A DNA stretch of 15,719 nt from Candidatus Aegiribacteria sp. (GCA_030600975.1 JAUVUL010000004.1:1-15719), one strand, 5' to 3'. Shown: positions 7,384-13,847, numbered from the stretch's first letter. Numbers and translations: made by a program. Notes: generated by a model from the letters alone, not told the origin.

Positions 7384-7782
7384 CTCATCTCTACTGTACT
7401 CCGCGTCTACCGATATAGAGATCCCACCTCTTATCCCGAAGTCCGCAACAACCCTGCACCAGCGGGGTTCCAGAGCTTCTACCAGATCGTCCAGTACAAT
7501 ATTCGCCACGTGCTCATGGAAAACTCCCTCATTTCTGAAGGACCAGAAGTAGAGCTTCAGAGATTTCGATTCGACGATTCTTTCAACGGGAATGTATTCA
7601 ATGGTAATCACAGCGAAGTCCGGCTGGCCAGTTTTCGGGCACAGGCAGGTGAATTCATCGGTTGTCAGTGTAACAATGTAATCTCTATCGATGTGATGGT
7701 TAGGGAAAGTTTCGAGCTTTCTTGATGGAGTGTTTTCTCCTCCAAGGCTGGAAAGACCTTCAAGATCGGTTTTATCTGTCAT
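7381..7782 (-). CDS. queF: NADPH-dependent 7-cyano-7-deazaguanine reductase QueF
   Basis: QueF reduces preQ0 to preQ1 using NADPH, the last precursor step before tRNA insertion. The protein has 133 residues, the single-domain type. The nucleophile is Cys48 in TCLCPKTGQPDFA, with the proton donor Asp55 in the same stretch. The family signature ESKSLKLYFW lies at 71-80 and is followed by FRNEGVFHEH. The start is the ATG at 7782, ten bases from GGAGG. Earlier in-frame codons exist but would add residues not typical of the family. The gene overlaps the end of the TPR-like gene by 11 bases on the same strand and is convergent with folE2. The reductase is therefore transcribed separately from the preQ0 genes. 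Confidence 0.96.
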   Translation of the reverse strand: MTDKTDLEGLSSLGGENTPSRKLETFPNHHIDRDYIVTLTTDEFTCLCPKTGQPDFAVITIEYIPVERIVESKSLKLYFWSFRNEGVFHEHVANIVLDDLVEALEPRWCRVVADFGIRGGISISVDAEYSRDE

Positions 7783-8503
7783 TGAACATGTTCCTCCATT
7801 CACTGTGAAACCTTGGATCAAGAACCGGACATACGGTACTTCTCACCGATTTCTTCCATCCGCCCGGGTCAAGTCCGTCCCTTTTCCAGACAATCATGCC
7901 CTCGACAATGAACCGCCATCTCCATTCCGGTTCGTTGTTCAACCATTCAACAGCTATCCGAAGCAGTCCGGACTGCTGTATACCCCTCCATGCCGATTCA
8001 AGCATCAGCAGACGCTGTGCGAGCCAATCCTGTATTTCCTCGGGTAGCCTGGCTGTATTGCTTCCCAGCTGCCTTTCTAAACGTATTTTGAGAACACTCT
8101 TCAGTTCTCCCTCCCCGGAGCAGAGGGAAAGGCACTTTTCAAAGTCACCTCTTGCCTCTGCAAGCCTGTAGACCGGTCCGATTCTGAGTCTTGCCGCTGC
8201 TTTGGCATTTCCTGCCGCCTCATGCTCCCGGGCGGCTCTTTCGAACAGTCTCTCTCCCTCTTCCCATCTTCCGGAATGACAGGCCAGATCCGCCATTATG
8301 GAGTGGCCGGGAGGCCATGATGGATTATCCGATGCCAGTTCTCGGCATTTATCTCCAGCGGCCGAAAGGTTTCCCAGCTGCAGGAGAATCCTGATTTCCC
8401 TCCTGCGGAGTTTTCTCAGTCCGGAAGGGTCAGTCACCGAATCTATCCTGTTCCTTATTGACAGCAATTGTCTTCCCAGAAATCCTTCAGAAGGTACTGA
8501 CAC
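7772..8503 (-). CDS. TPR-like helical protein of unknown function
   Basis: Cytoplasmic protein of about 243 residues with no signal peptide. The middle (about residues 30-130) has helix pairs spaced like tetratricopeptide repeats: RREIRILLQLGNLSAAGDKC, then ADLACHSGRWEEGERLFERA, then VYRLAEARGDFEKCLSLC. Such repeats bind partner proteins. The C-terminal third is Trp/Arg rich (EPEWRWRFIVEG) and not recognised. Two GTG starts are possible. I prefer 8503 because GGAAGGGG is about 8 bases upstream; the GTG at 8512 overlaps that Shine-Dalgarno. It precedes and overlaps queF by 11 bases. The overlap suggests shared expression but does not prove a queuosine role. The palindromic element begins about 30 bases before the start, so the promoter may lie in or across it. 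Confidence 0.7.
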   Translation of the reverse strand: MSVPSEGFLGRQLLSIRNRIDSVTDPSGLRKLRRREIRILLQLGNLSAAGDKCRELASDNPSWPPGHSIMADLACHSGRWEEGERLFERAAREHEAAGNAKAAARLRIGPVYRLAEARGDFEKCLSLCSGEGELKSVLKIRLERQLGSNTARLPEEIQDWLAQRLLMLESAWRGIQQSGLLRIAVEWLNNEPEWRWRFIVEGMIVWKRDGLDPGGWKKSVRSTVCPVLDPRFHSEWRNMFNDR

Positions 8504-8533
8504 TGGAAACACCCCTTCCGGAATCGCGGGCTA

Positions 8534-8699
8534 CTAGTACCCTGTCAGGTAATAAGTGTCGATATAATGCGCCGCTATCCTGAGTTCCTGCAAGGCGCTG
8601 ATGATTGCACATAGCAGCGCTATGTAATTGAATCAGTAACGCAGCAGGGGCTCTGGAGAGCCAGCAGTATGCGACAGCTATTGCTTGACAGGGTACTAG
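8534..8699. mobile_element. MITE-like palindromic element, about 160 bp
   Basis: The ends are long inverted repeats: CTAGTACCCTGTCA on the left and its exact complement on the right. Past a few mismatches the match continues (GGTAATAAGTGTCG against AGCAATAGCTGTCG). Weaker complementarity runs to the centre, where CATAGC-AGC-GCTATG closes the structure, so the whole element can fold into one long imperfect hairpin. CTAG at both ends (8534-8537 and 8696-8699) may be a 4-bp target duplication, but it is itself palindromic and could belong to the repeats. There is no transposase and no plausible coding frame. It resembles a non-autonomous derivative of an insertion sequence. Confidence 0.7.
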
Positions 8700-9769
8700 A
8701 TCCATTTCTTTTTCCTGAAATTTACAAGCATCGCTATGGCTATTACAAGCATCAGCCCAAGTACCGCGTAATAACCCCACTTCCAGTAAAGCTCCGGCAT
8801 GTGCCTGAAATTCATACCGTAGATGCCGGTGATAAAAGTTAAGGGAATGAAGATCGTAGCCAGGATCGTAAGTATCTTCATTACTTCGTTCATTCTGTTG
8901 TTTACGCTTGACAGGTATGTATCGTGCATCCCGGATACCAGGTCCCTGTAGGTTTCCACAGTATCGATAACCTGTATGGTATGATCGTACAGATTCCTGA
9001 AAAAGAGTGCTGTCGGTTCCGTGACCAGATCCGATCCGCTCTTTTCCAGAAGGGCGATCTCTTCCCTCAGTGGCCAGACGGTTCGCCGCATGAAGAGCAT
9101 GGCTCTTTTGAATCTGTGTATCTTTGAAATAGTATCAGACTCCTGATTCAGAATGACCCTGTCCTCAACCTGCTCGATCTGATCTCCAATAATCTCGAGT
9201 ATCAGAAAGTAGCTATCCACCACTGCGTCGATAAGGGCGTACGCGAGATAATCAGCCCCTAGCTTACGGATTCTCCCCCTGCCTTCCCTTATACATTCCC
9301 GTACAACATCGAAGACGTCTCCCGGCCTCTCCTGGAAAGTTATAACGAAGTTTTCCCCAAGTATTACACTTACCTGTTCCGGTTTCATACCCGCATTGAT
9401 ATTGGAATAGCTCAGCATCTTCAGTACGATGAATAAATAGCTGTCAAAATCCTCGAACTTCGGCCGCTGCATGGTATTGACAATATCCTCTATTGTCAGG
9501 GGGTGAAGGTTGAAAAGCTCCCCGATCTTCTCGATAGTTTCTGTGTCATGAATACCTTCAACGTTAATCCAGACAACGTCGGAAGATTTACAAAGAGCGG
9601 CGCACTCTTCCGGAGATGTATTTTCCTTTTCTTCGTAAAGGTTCGCGTTGTAGCGGATATAGGATAGCCTGACCTCCTGCATTATCCTCCTGCCGATGAA
9701 AAGAGGGGTTCCAGGCGGCTGGCCGATCTTTCTATGCTCCCTGCTGGAGTAGTTCTTTCTCATTACCAT
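8696..9769 (-). CDS. corA: CorA-family magnesium/cobalt transporter
   Basis: Inner-membrane divalent cation channel, 357 residues, forming pentamers in characterised members. The N-terminal two thirds is the cytoplasmic alpha/beta and long-helix domain (WINVEGIHD, LHPLTIEDIVN, QRPKFEDFDSYLFIVLKML, then the coiled stalk helix). Two transmembrane helices follow (about 296-316 and 332-350), with the selectivity motif YGMNF at 317-321 and MPEL in the loop. The C-terminus ends in basic residues, as usual. The start is ATG 9769, five bases after GGGAG. The stop TAG lies in the end of the palindromic element, so the last codons sit at the insertion boundary. Mg2+ is the likeliest substrate; Co2+ and Ni2+ are also carried by the family. 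Confidence 0.95.
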   Translation of the reverse strand: MVMRKNYSSREHRKIGQPPGTPLFIGRRIMQEVRLSYIRYNANLYEEKENTSPEECAALCKSSDVVWINVEGIHDTETIEKIGELFNLHPLTIEDIVNTMQRPKFEDFDSYLFIVLKMLSYSNINAGMKPEQVSVILGENFVITFQERPGDVFDVVRECIREGRGRIRKLGADYLAYALIDAVVDSYFLILEIIGDQIEQVEDRVILNQESDTISKIHRFKRAMLFMRRTVWPLREEIALLEKSGSDLVTEPTALFFRNLYDHTIQVIDTVETYRDLVSGMHDTYLSSVNNRMNEVMKILTILATIFIPLTFITGIYGMNFRHMPELYWKWGYYAVLGLMLVIAIAMLVNFRKKKWI

Positions 9770-9931
9770 AAGGTCTCCCTTCGATAGAGCGGAAACATCA
9801 GTATAATTAAGTTTTCAGTATAATGCTGTTGATACAAATCTGCCAGAGCCGATTTTAGAAATTGTCGACTTAATACATACTGCAGAATATAAGGAAAAGT
9901 CCCCGTATCTCTCGTTCTGTGAAGACTGGTT

Positions 9932-10303
9932 TCATCCTGTAGGATTCTTGAGTAAAGCACGGTCACGCGCCAGAGCTGCGGCAACGGCAAAGGCATCGAA
10001 GTACCGCTGCAGCGAATCAGCGGTGGATTGGTATTCATTCGAGCCGACCAGAAAGTCGACCAGAACCTCTCGCGTTCGCGCGAGTTCGCGCAGGCGTACC
10101 ACCGAGCGTCTATGACGGGGATCATCAAGAGTGAGATCCATCAGATCCAACGCACGCTCAAAGGCTCCCTGAGCTATCTGTGGATTACGGGTTCTCCAGC
10201 GCAGCGCCCGGCTGACCTCGCTGCCTACATTTCCCAATTGCTCGCAAAGTGACAACTTCCACCAGCGTCCCGCTGCTGAATCTTTGTGTATGGGAGAGTT
10301 CAT
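9932..10303 (-). CDS. Small helical protein paired with DUF5674
   Basis: Protein of 123 residues, mostly alpha-helical and rich in Arg, Ala and Leu. Notable stretches: WWKLSLCEQLGNVGSEVSRA, RNPQIAQGAFERALDLMDLT, RELARTREVLVDFLVGSN and QRYFDAFAVAAALARDRAL. I recall similar short proteins next to DUF5674 genes in other bacteria, but I know of no function. The ATG overlaps the DUF5674 stop as ATGA, so the two are translated together. No signal peptide or membrane segment is seen. The DNA is richer in CG dinucleotides (runs such as CGCGTTCGCGCGAGTTCGCG) than the neighbouring genes, which suggests transfer. A toxin-antitoxin or small regulatory complex is possible but unproven. Confidence 0.7.
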   Translation of the reverse strand: MNSPIHKDSAAGRWWKLSLCEQLGNVGSEVSRALRWRTRNPQIAQGAFERALDLMDLTLDDPRHRRSVVRLRELARTREVLVDFLVGSNEYQSTADSLQRYFDAFAVAAALARDRALLKNPTG

Positions 10304-10647
10304 CTATAGACCAATCGATCCACCACGTTACGAATCTTTTCGCGGATTGAAGGATCCTCCACGTTTCTGGAACGATTTCCGGAGGACGGACGAAGATTTA
10401 TCATCGAATCGAATTCCAGCCATTCCTCCGGTTGCAGATCCGGATAGAGATTGATACCCCATAGATCCTGTTGCCGTGAACCTGTCGCCAGCAGCTCAGC
10501 CTCTTCATCGGAGTGCAGATCCGCGTCGATGACCATGATCCCAAGGGTCAAATCTACCACAGCTTTGATCATGTCACCGAAACGTGCCGCTGCTATTTGA
10601 CGCAGTGAATCCATGGTAATTAATTCTTGCTCGGTTACTACTTTCAT
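10300..10647 (-). CDS. DUF5674 family protein
   Basis: Protein of 115 residues matching the DUF5674 pattern in full: RFGDMIKAVVDLTLGIMVI, then DLHSDEEAELLATGSRQQDL, WGINLYP, EFDSMINLRP, GNRSRNVEDPSIR and a final helix with IRNVVDRL. The many conserved polar residues (DEE, GSRQ, WGINLYP, GNRSR) suggest a binding or catalytic surface, but the function is unknown. It is cytoplasmic. The start is the ATG at 10647; GAGGA lies upstream at rather long spacing. It is the first gene of a two-gene unit with the helical protein at 9932-10303. A palindrome TGACAGTGTCA lies about 75 bases upstream of the start and could be an operator. Confidence 0.85.
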   Translation of the reverse strand: MKVVTEQELITMDSLRQIAAARFGDMIKAVVDLTLGIMVIDADLHSDEEAELLATGSRQQDLWGINLYPDLQPEEWLEFDSMINLRPSSGNRSRNVEDPSIREKIRNVVDRLVYR

Positions 10648-11027
10648 AGTAAAATAGCTTCCTCATTTCATTTCTGAATACAGTTACAGACAAATCGGTC
10701 ACTTCGTTTCATGGAGATCCTGACAGTGTCAAATGAATCGAGATAAGGCATATAACATAAGGAAACTTGATTTCTCGCCATATCAAAATCAGCTCCCAAT
10801 ATAACTTTTCAAATTCCTTTTTCTCAGTTTCTTCATCTGAAGTCAAGGATACCGTCAGAAATATTCCCGGTCAATGTGATTGTCAGCAGCTAATCATACG
10901 AAATCCCGCATCAGGGCACACCATTCCCCTGAAGCCGGATCGCTGACAACTTATCCAACCTCAATTTCAGGAACATCATCTTTCCAGGGAACGTACCGTC
11001 GATAATCACAAGCACACCTCTTGGGGG
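10648..11027. other. Gene-free stretch with structured DNA
   Basis: About 380 bases with no frame I would call a gene on either strand. It holds the presumed promoter region of the DUF5674 pair at its left end, including the palindrome TGACAGTGTCA at 10721-10731 with an overlapping TTGACA on the minus strand. A nested stem-loop lies at 10880-10949. The rest is AT-rich and featureless to my reading. Confidence 0.6.
10880..10949. other. Nested stem-loop downstream of the thioredoxin-like gene
   Basis: The outer arms TTGTCAGC (10880-10887) and GCTGACAA (10942-10949) are exact complements. Inside them ATCCCGC (10903-10909) pairs at six of seven positions with GCCGGAT (10934-10940), and TCAGGG (10911-10916) pairs with CCCTGA (10927-10932) around a 10-base loop. 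On the minus strand the inner stem lies about 90 bases after the end of the permease operon and may terminate it. A small mobile remnant or a structured RNA is also possible. Confidence 0.45.
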
Positions 11028-11264
11028 TTATTGTATGTAATCGATTATCTGATCGATTGAGGGAACGGATCCCGCAACCTTTATATCACCGTCAACTACA
11101 AGAGCCGGTGTCAGCATCACCCCGTAACTGATGATATCGTTGATGTTGGTAACCTTCTCCAGTTCGTACTCGATCCCCAGTTCAATCGCTGCTTGTTCTA
11201 CCAGTTCAGCCAGTTTGATGCATTTGGGACAACCGGTTCCTAATATCTTGATCTCTTTTTTCAT
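11028..11264 (-). CDS. Thioredoxin-like small redox protein (CPKC)
   Basis: Protein of 78 residues with a glutaredoxin/thioredoxin fold: the first strand EIKILGTG, then the redox motif CPKC (Cys12 and Cys15), a helix, and the cis-proline segment VMLTPALVVDGDIKVAG. This is the redox-active disulfide protein 2 (MTH895-like) type, commonly found beside DUF318/ArsP-type permeases. It probably delivers or reduces a thiol-bound substrate for the permease; this role is inferred. The start ATG is five bases after AGGAG, and that Shine-Dalgarno overlaps the permease stop, so translation is likely coupled. Last gene of the ArsR-permease operon. No signal peptide. Confidence 0.92.
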   Translation of the reverse strand: MKKEIKILGTGCPKCIKLAELVEQAAIELGIEYELEKVTNINDIISYGVMLTPALVVDGDIKVAGSVPSIDQIIDYIQ

Positions 11265-11272
11265 TCATGCTC

Positions 11273-12577
11273 CTAACCTGAAAACAGCCCGAAGGTTATT
11301 CCGCTGATCGTAGCCATTACCACAACCAGCGATATGAAAGTAATGGTTCTGGACGTTCCCATTATGCTTCTGATAACCAGCATGTTCGGCAGTGAAAGGG
11401 CAGGGCCCGCCAGCAGAAGAGCCAGAGCCGGTCCCTTGCCCATGCCTGCGCCCAGGAGTCCCTGAAGGATGGGTACCTCTGTGAGGGTCGCGAAATACAT
11501 GAATGCTCCCGCGATTGAGGCAAACAGATTCGCGAAAATTGAATTCCCTCCGACCGCCGAACTGACCCATTCTGAAGGTATCAGGCCTTCGTTGCCGGGT
11601 CGTCCGAGGAGAGCCCCTGCAATCAGCACACCCGCAAAAAGAAGGGGTAATATCTGCTTCGCGAACCCGAATGTTGAGTCAAACCACGACCGCGTTTCAT
11701 GGTTGCCAGTTGTAAGAACAATTGAAAATCCAATCAGACCGACTGAGAAGGCAATAACGGGATAACCCGGAAGAGTTACAGCAGAAACAGTGATGGCAGC
11801 AGCGACGATCAGCAGTTTCCATAGCTTTACATTGAACCATGTCGTCAGGATCAATCCGAGAAGGATGGAAAACCCTCCTGTAATAGTCCATTTCAATGAA
11901 TAGATAATGCTCCAGAGTCCGGAATCACCAGAAGGTTTTCCCCAGTTGGCGAATATGAGGATGCCGACCATGCTTGCGAAATAAAGAGATGTCTGCCACA
12001 GGGGGCGGGAAGCATCCTCATGGCGTTTTGATGATCGTGCGGTTAACGTTCTCTCATTCTCTTTTTTTTCGTAGATCAGGTGCATGAGAAGTCCGATAAC
12101 GACACTGAACACTATAGCCCCGACTGCGCGGGCTATACCCAGCTCAAGTCCCAGAATTCTTGCGGTAAGAATTATCGCGAGTACATTAATCGCAGGACCT
12201 GAATAAAGAAAAGCGGTGGCCGGTCCGATCCCGGCTCCCATCCTGTAAATACCGGCGAACAGCGGAAGCACAGTGCAGGAACAGACGGCAAGTATGCTAC
12301 CGGATACCGATGCAACTCCATAAGCAATAACTTTCTTTGCCTGCGCTCCAAGGTACTTCATTACTGAAGCCTGGCTCAGGAATACTGATATCGCCCCGGC
12401 AATGAAAAACGCCGGAAGAAGACAGGTCAGAACATGTTCCCTCGCGTACTCCCTCAGCAGAAACAGAGCTTCAAATACAGCGTTGTCGAAGCGATTCCAA
12501 CCCACGGGTAGAAAATACGCAAACAGGAAGAAACCAAGCATGTAACCAAGAGGATTTCTATCTTTCTTCCAGTCCAT
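11273..12577 (-). CDS. ArsP/DUF318-type permease
   Basis: Polytopic inner-membrane protein of 434 residues from the PF03773 permease family. It has two homologous halves: the first carries LLPAFFIAGAIS, CSCTVLPLFAGIYRMGAGIG and YSGPAINVLAI; the second carries LLFAGVLIAGALLG, TLTEVPILQGLLGAGMGKG and LLAGPALSLPNM. The Cys pair in CSCTVLP (also seen in characterised ArsP) may bind a metalloid. Between the halves lies a charged loop (YEKKENERTLTARSSKRHED). ArsP exports trivalent organoarsenicals in Campylobacter, but many family members have unknown substrates, so I do not give it a symbol. The start is ATG with GAGGAG seven bases away. It follows the ArsR gene by 41 bases and precedes the thioredoxin-like gene by 8. 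Confidence 0.92.
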   Translation of the reverse strand: MDWKKDRNPLGYMLGFFLFAYFLPVGWNRFDNAVFEALFLLREYAREHVLTCLLPAFFIAGAISVFLSQASVMKYLGAQAKKVIAYGVASVSGSILAVCSCTVLPLFAGIYRMGAGIGPATAFLYSGPAINVLAIILTARILGLELGIARAVGAIVFSVVIGLLMHLIYEKKENERTLTARSSKRHEDASRPLWQTSLYFASMVGILIFANWGKPSGDSGLWSIIYSLKWTITGGFSILLGLILTTWFNVKLWKLLIVAAAITVSAVTLPGYPVIAFSVGLIGFSIVLTTGNHETRSWFDSTFGFAKQILPLLFAGVLIAGALLGRPGNEGLIPSEWVSSAVGGNSIFANLFASIAGAFMYFATLTEVPILQGLLGAGMGKGPALALLLAGPALSLPNMLVIRSIMGTSRTITFISLVVVMATISGITFGLFSG

Positions 12578-12595
12578 CAGTTCTCCTCATTGAAG

Positions 12596-12607
12596 TCGAA
12601 TATTCGA
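12596..12607. repeat. 12-bp perfect palindrome between regulator and permease
   Basis: TCGAATATTCGA lies in the 41-base spacer between the ArsR stop and the permease Shine-Dalgarno. It could be a weak RNA hairpin that tunes relative expression, a protein-binding site, or chance. Confidence 0.35.
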
Positions 12608-12618
12608 ATCGTATATCT

Positions 12619-12957
12619 CTAAATGCAATCCTTGCATGAATCATCAGAACATGTGTCTGTGGAGTCCTCGTTGCCGTTCAAAACCTTCTCGACACAATCG
12701 AAGAAGTTCAATACACATGGTGTTCGTAATTTGTACAGAACCTGATTCCCGTTCTTCCTGCATGACACAATTCCCGCATGACGAAGGATCAGCAGATGGC
12801 GGGATACAGTGGAAATATCGAGATCTACAAGTTCCGTAAGAGCCCCTACTGTCTTAACATTCTTTGATAGTTCTTCGACTAGCACAAGACGGGCTGCATT
12901 TGCCATAGCTTTGATTACTTCCGCTCTTCTTTCAAACCGGATCATATCAACTGACAT
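12619..12957 (-). CDS. ArsR-family winged-helix repressor
   Basis: DNA-binding repressor of 112 residues. The ATG at 12957 has AAAGGA six bases upstream; the frame is open further but the earlier codon lacks a ribosome site and would sit in the operator. Helix-turn-helix: TVGALTELVDLDISTVSRHLLILRHAGIV (36-64), then the wing SCRKNGNQVLYKL. The canonical ArsR metal box ELCVCDL is here ELVDLDI, so it has no cysteines. Others are present: Cys66 in the recognition-wing junction, Cys81 and Cys88 in the following helix, and a C-terminal trio Cys103, 108 and 111. These could sense a thiophilic metal, metalloid or redox change by another site. First gene of the operon with the permease and thioredoxin-like protein, probably autoregulated. 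Confidence 0.9.
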   Translation of the reverse strand: MSVDMIRFERRAEVIKAMANAARLVLVEELSKNVKTVGALTELVDLDISTVSRHLLILRHAGIVSCRKNGNQVLYKLRTPCVLNFFDCVEKVLNGNEDSTDTCSDDSCKDCI

Positions 12958-12980
12958 GGGATTCCTTTCTGTATTTGTGT

Positions 12981-13015
12981 ATTTGTACAATATTACAAAT
13001 TCTGACTAGAGTCAA
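12981..13015 (-). promoter_or_regulatory. ArsR promoter and overlapping operator
   Basis: On the minus strand, TTGACT (13015-13010) and TATTGT (12992-12987) are separated by exactly 17 bases, a near-consensus promoter. The -10 box sits inside the perfect inverted repeat ATTTGTA-caatat-TACAAAT (12981-13000), so a bound dimer would block polymerase. A second copy of TATTTGT lies next to it at 12972-12978. The ArsR start codon is about 30 bases downstream. Confidence 0.75.
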
Positions 13016-13051
13016 ACAGGCAGCAATATCTGATGTTCAGAAGAGGTTTCC

Positions 13052-13498
13052 TTACTCCTCTGCCTTCATCATCTTCTCAATTCTTCTTTTTCCAAGGTGT
13101 GCTACAAGAGAGTACATGCATATAAGGATTGCAGGACCAAGCAGCGCCGGGAGCCAGGTGCTTGCCCAGTCCGATGGTTCTGGTATTCCCAGAAGAAGAA
13201 GGCACCCTCCAGTAACACTTCCTGCAAGTAGAAGATACCCCAGTATCGCTCCTTTGAACGATAATACCGGCAGTGCTCCCCACAGATATAACCGTGCGCC
13301 AATATATCCGAATATCGATAATAGCAGGACCGCCTGTATATCCCAGATCTCTGCTGTTGGCTGATCCAGGAGATACCTGCGTCGAAGCAGGGCCAGCAGC
13401 AATAGTATCTGGGTAATCCCAAGAAATACAGTGGCGCATCTTCCGGTAACAATAACTGAGCGTTCATCCTGACTTGCATTGAAAAGTTCTTTAAACAT
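13052..13498 (-). CDS. Four-helix membrane protein coupled to an Xre regulator
   Basis: Protein of 148 residues with four predicted transmembrane segments: about 20-42 (VFLGITQILLLLALL core), 54-76 (VLLLSIFGYIGARLYLW core), 80-104 (GYLLLAGSVTGGCLLLLG) and 118-138 (LLGPAILICMYSLVAHL). It ends in a basic, charged tail (KRRIEKMMKAEE), placing the C-terminus in the cytoplasm. No named family is recognised. The start is the ATG at 13498, overlapping the regulator's stop as TGATG and seven bases after GGAGG; a GTG at 13501 is a weaker choice. Small Xre regulators of this type are often followed by a short membrane protein whose role is unknown. Confidence 0.8.
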   Translation of the reverse strand: MFKELFNASQDERSVIVTGRCATVFLGITQILLLLALLRRRYLLDQPTAEIWDIQAVLLLSIFGYIGARLYLWGALPVLSFKGAILGYLLLAGSVTGGCLLLLGIPEPSDWASTWLPALLGPAILICMYSLVAHLGKRRIEKMMKAEE

Positions 13499-13722
13499 CA
13501 CTCATCCTCCTTGATTCTGAAAAGTTCTTCAAGACTCTTGTCAAGGATTAAACCCAGTATCAGACAGAGCTTGAGGGTTGGGTTGTACTTTCCCGCCTCA
13601 ATTAGACCAATGGTCTGGCGAGTAACACCTGCCAGTTCTGCAAGCCCCGACTGCGTCAGGCTCTTTTCTACTCTGGCAAGCTTAAGACTGTTATCTATTT
13701 TAATATCGTGCATTCCAGTCAT
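13498..13722 (-). CDS. Small Xre-family helix-turn-helix regulator
   Basis: DNA-binding protein of 74 residues, essentially a single HTH_3 domain: LKLARVEKSLTQSGLAELAG, then VTRQTIGLIEAGKYNPTLKL, then a final helix LDKSLEELFRI. The pattern RQTI..IE.GKYNP.L is typical of the short YgzD-like regulators. The ATG at 13722 has GAGGTG seven bases upstream. Upstream on the minus strand a TTGACA (13770-13765) is followed at 14 bases by TATATT, a poor but possible promoter. Its stop is coupled to the membrane protein. It probably controls its own two-gene unit and possibly the divergent gene at 13848. Confidence 0.9.
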   Translation of the reverse strand: MTGMHDIKIDNSLKLARVEKSLTQSGLAELAGVTRQTIGLIEAGKYNPTLKLCLILGLILDKSLEELFRIKEDE

Positions 13723-13814
13723 ATCGTTTCACCTCTCTGCAAATGCAATATATGTCTTGCATAATGTCAAATATATATTCCATTGACAGATGAAATATTA
13801 GTTTGTTCTGTGTG

Positions 13815-13820
13815 TATAAT
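13815..13820 (+). promoter_or_regulatory. -10 box for the secreted-protein gene
   Basis: A perfect TATAAT lies 27 bases before the ATG at 13848. No -35 box is seen at 16-18 bases; a TTGACA at 13783 is 26 bases away, too far to pair. Confidence 0.4.
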
Positions 13821-13847
13821 TGATACAGATTGAAGGAGGTTTACCTT

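Noticed and set aside
8487..8780. Open frame across the palindromic element and the end of corA
   Set aside because: It spans an inverted-repeat element and overlaps corA in another frame, with no family features.
9799..9824. Two copies of CAGTATAAT 17 bases apart upstream of corA
   Set aside because: On the plus strand they point away from corA, and no matching -35 boxes or plus-strand gene were found; likely AT-rich chance repeats.
10960..11027. Possible protein tail (YVPWKDDVPEIEVG then stop) after the thioredoxin-like gene on the minus strand
   Set aside because: It reads like protein, but it has no start in frame and overlaps nothing recognisable. A broken gene end cannot be distinguished from chance over so few codons.
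13077..13479. Two further open frames of about 120 residues within the membrane-protein gene
   Set aside because: Both are shifted frames of the same DNA. Only the frame at 13052-13498 gives clean hydrophobic helices and the TGATG coupling.
13783..13820. TTGACA plus TATAAT as a promoter for the secreted-protein gene
   Set aside because: The spacer is 26 bases, too long for one sigma-70 promoter; only the -10 box was kept, at low confidence.
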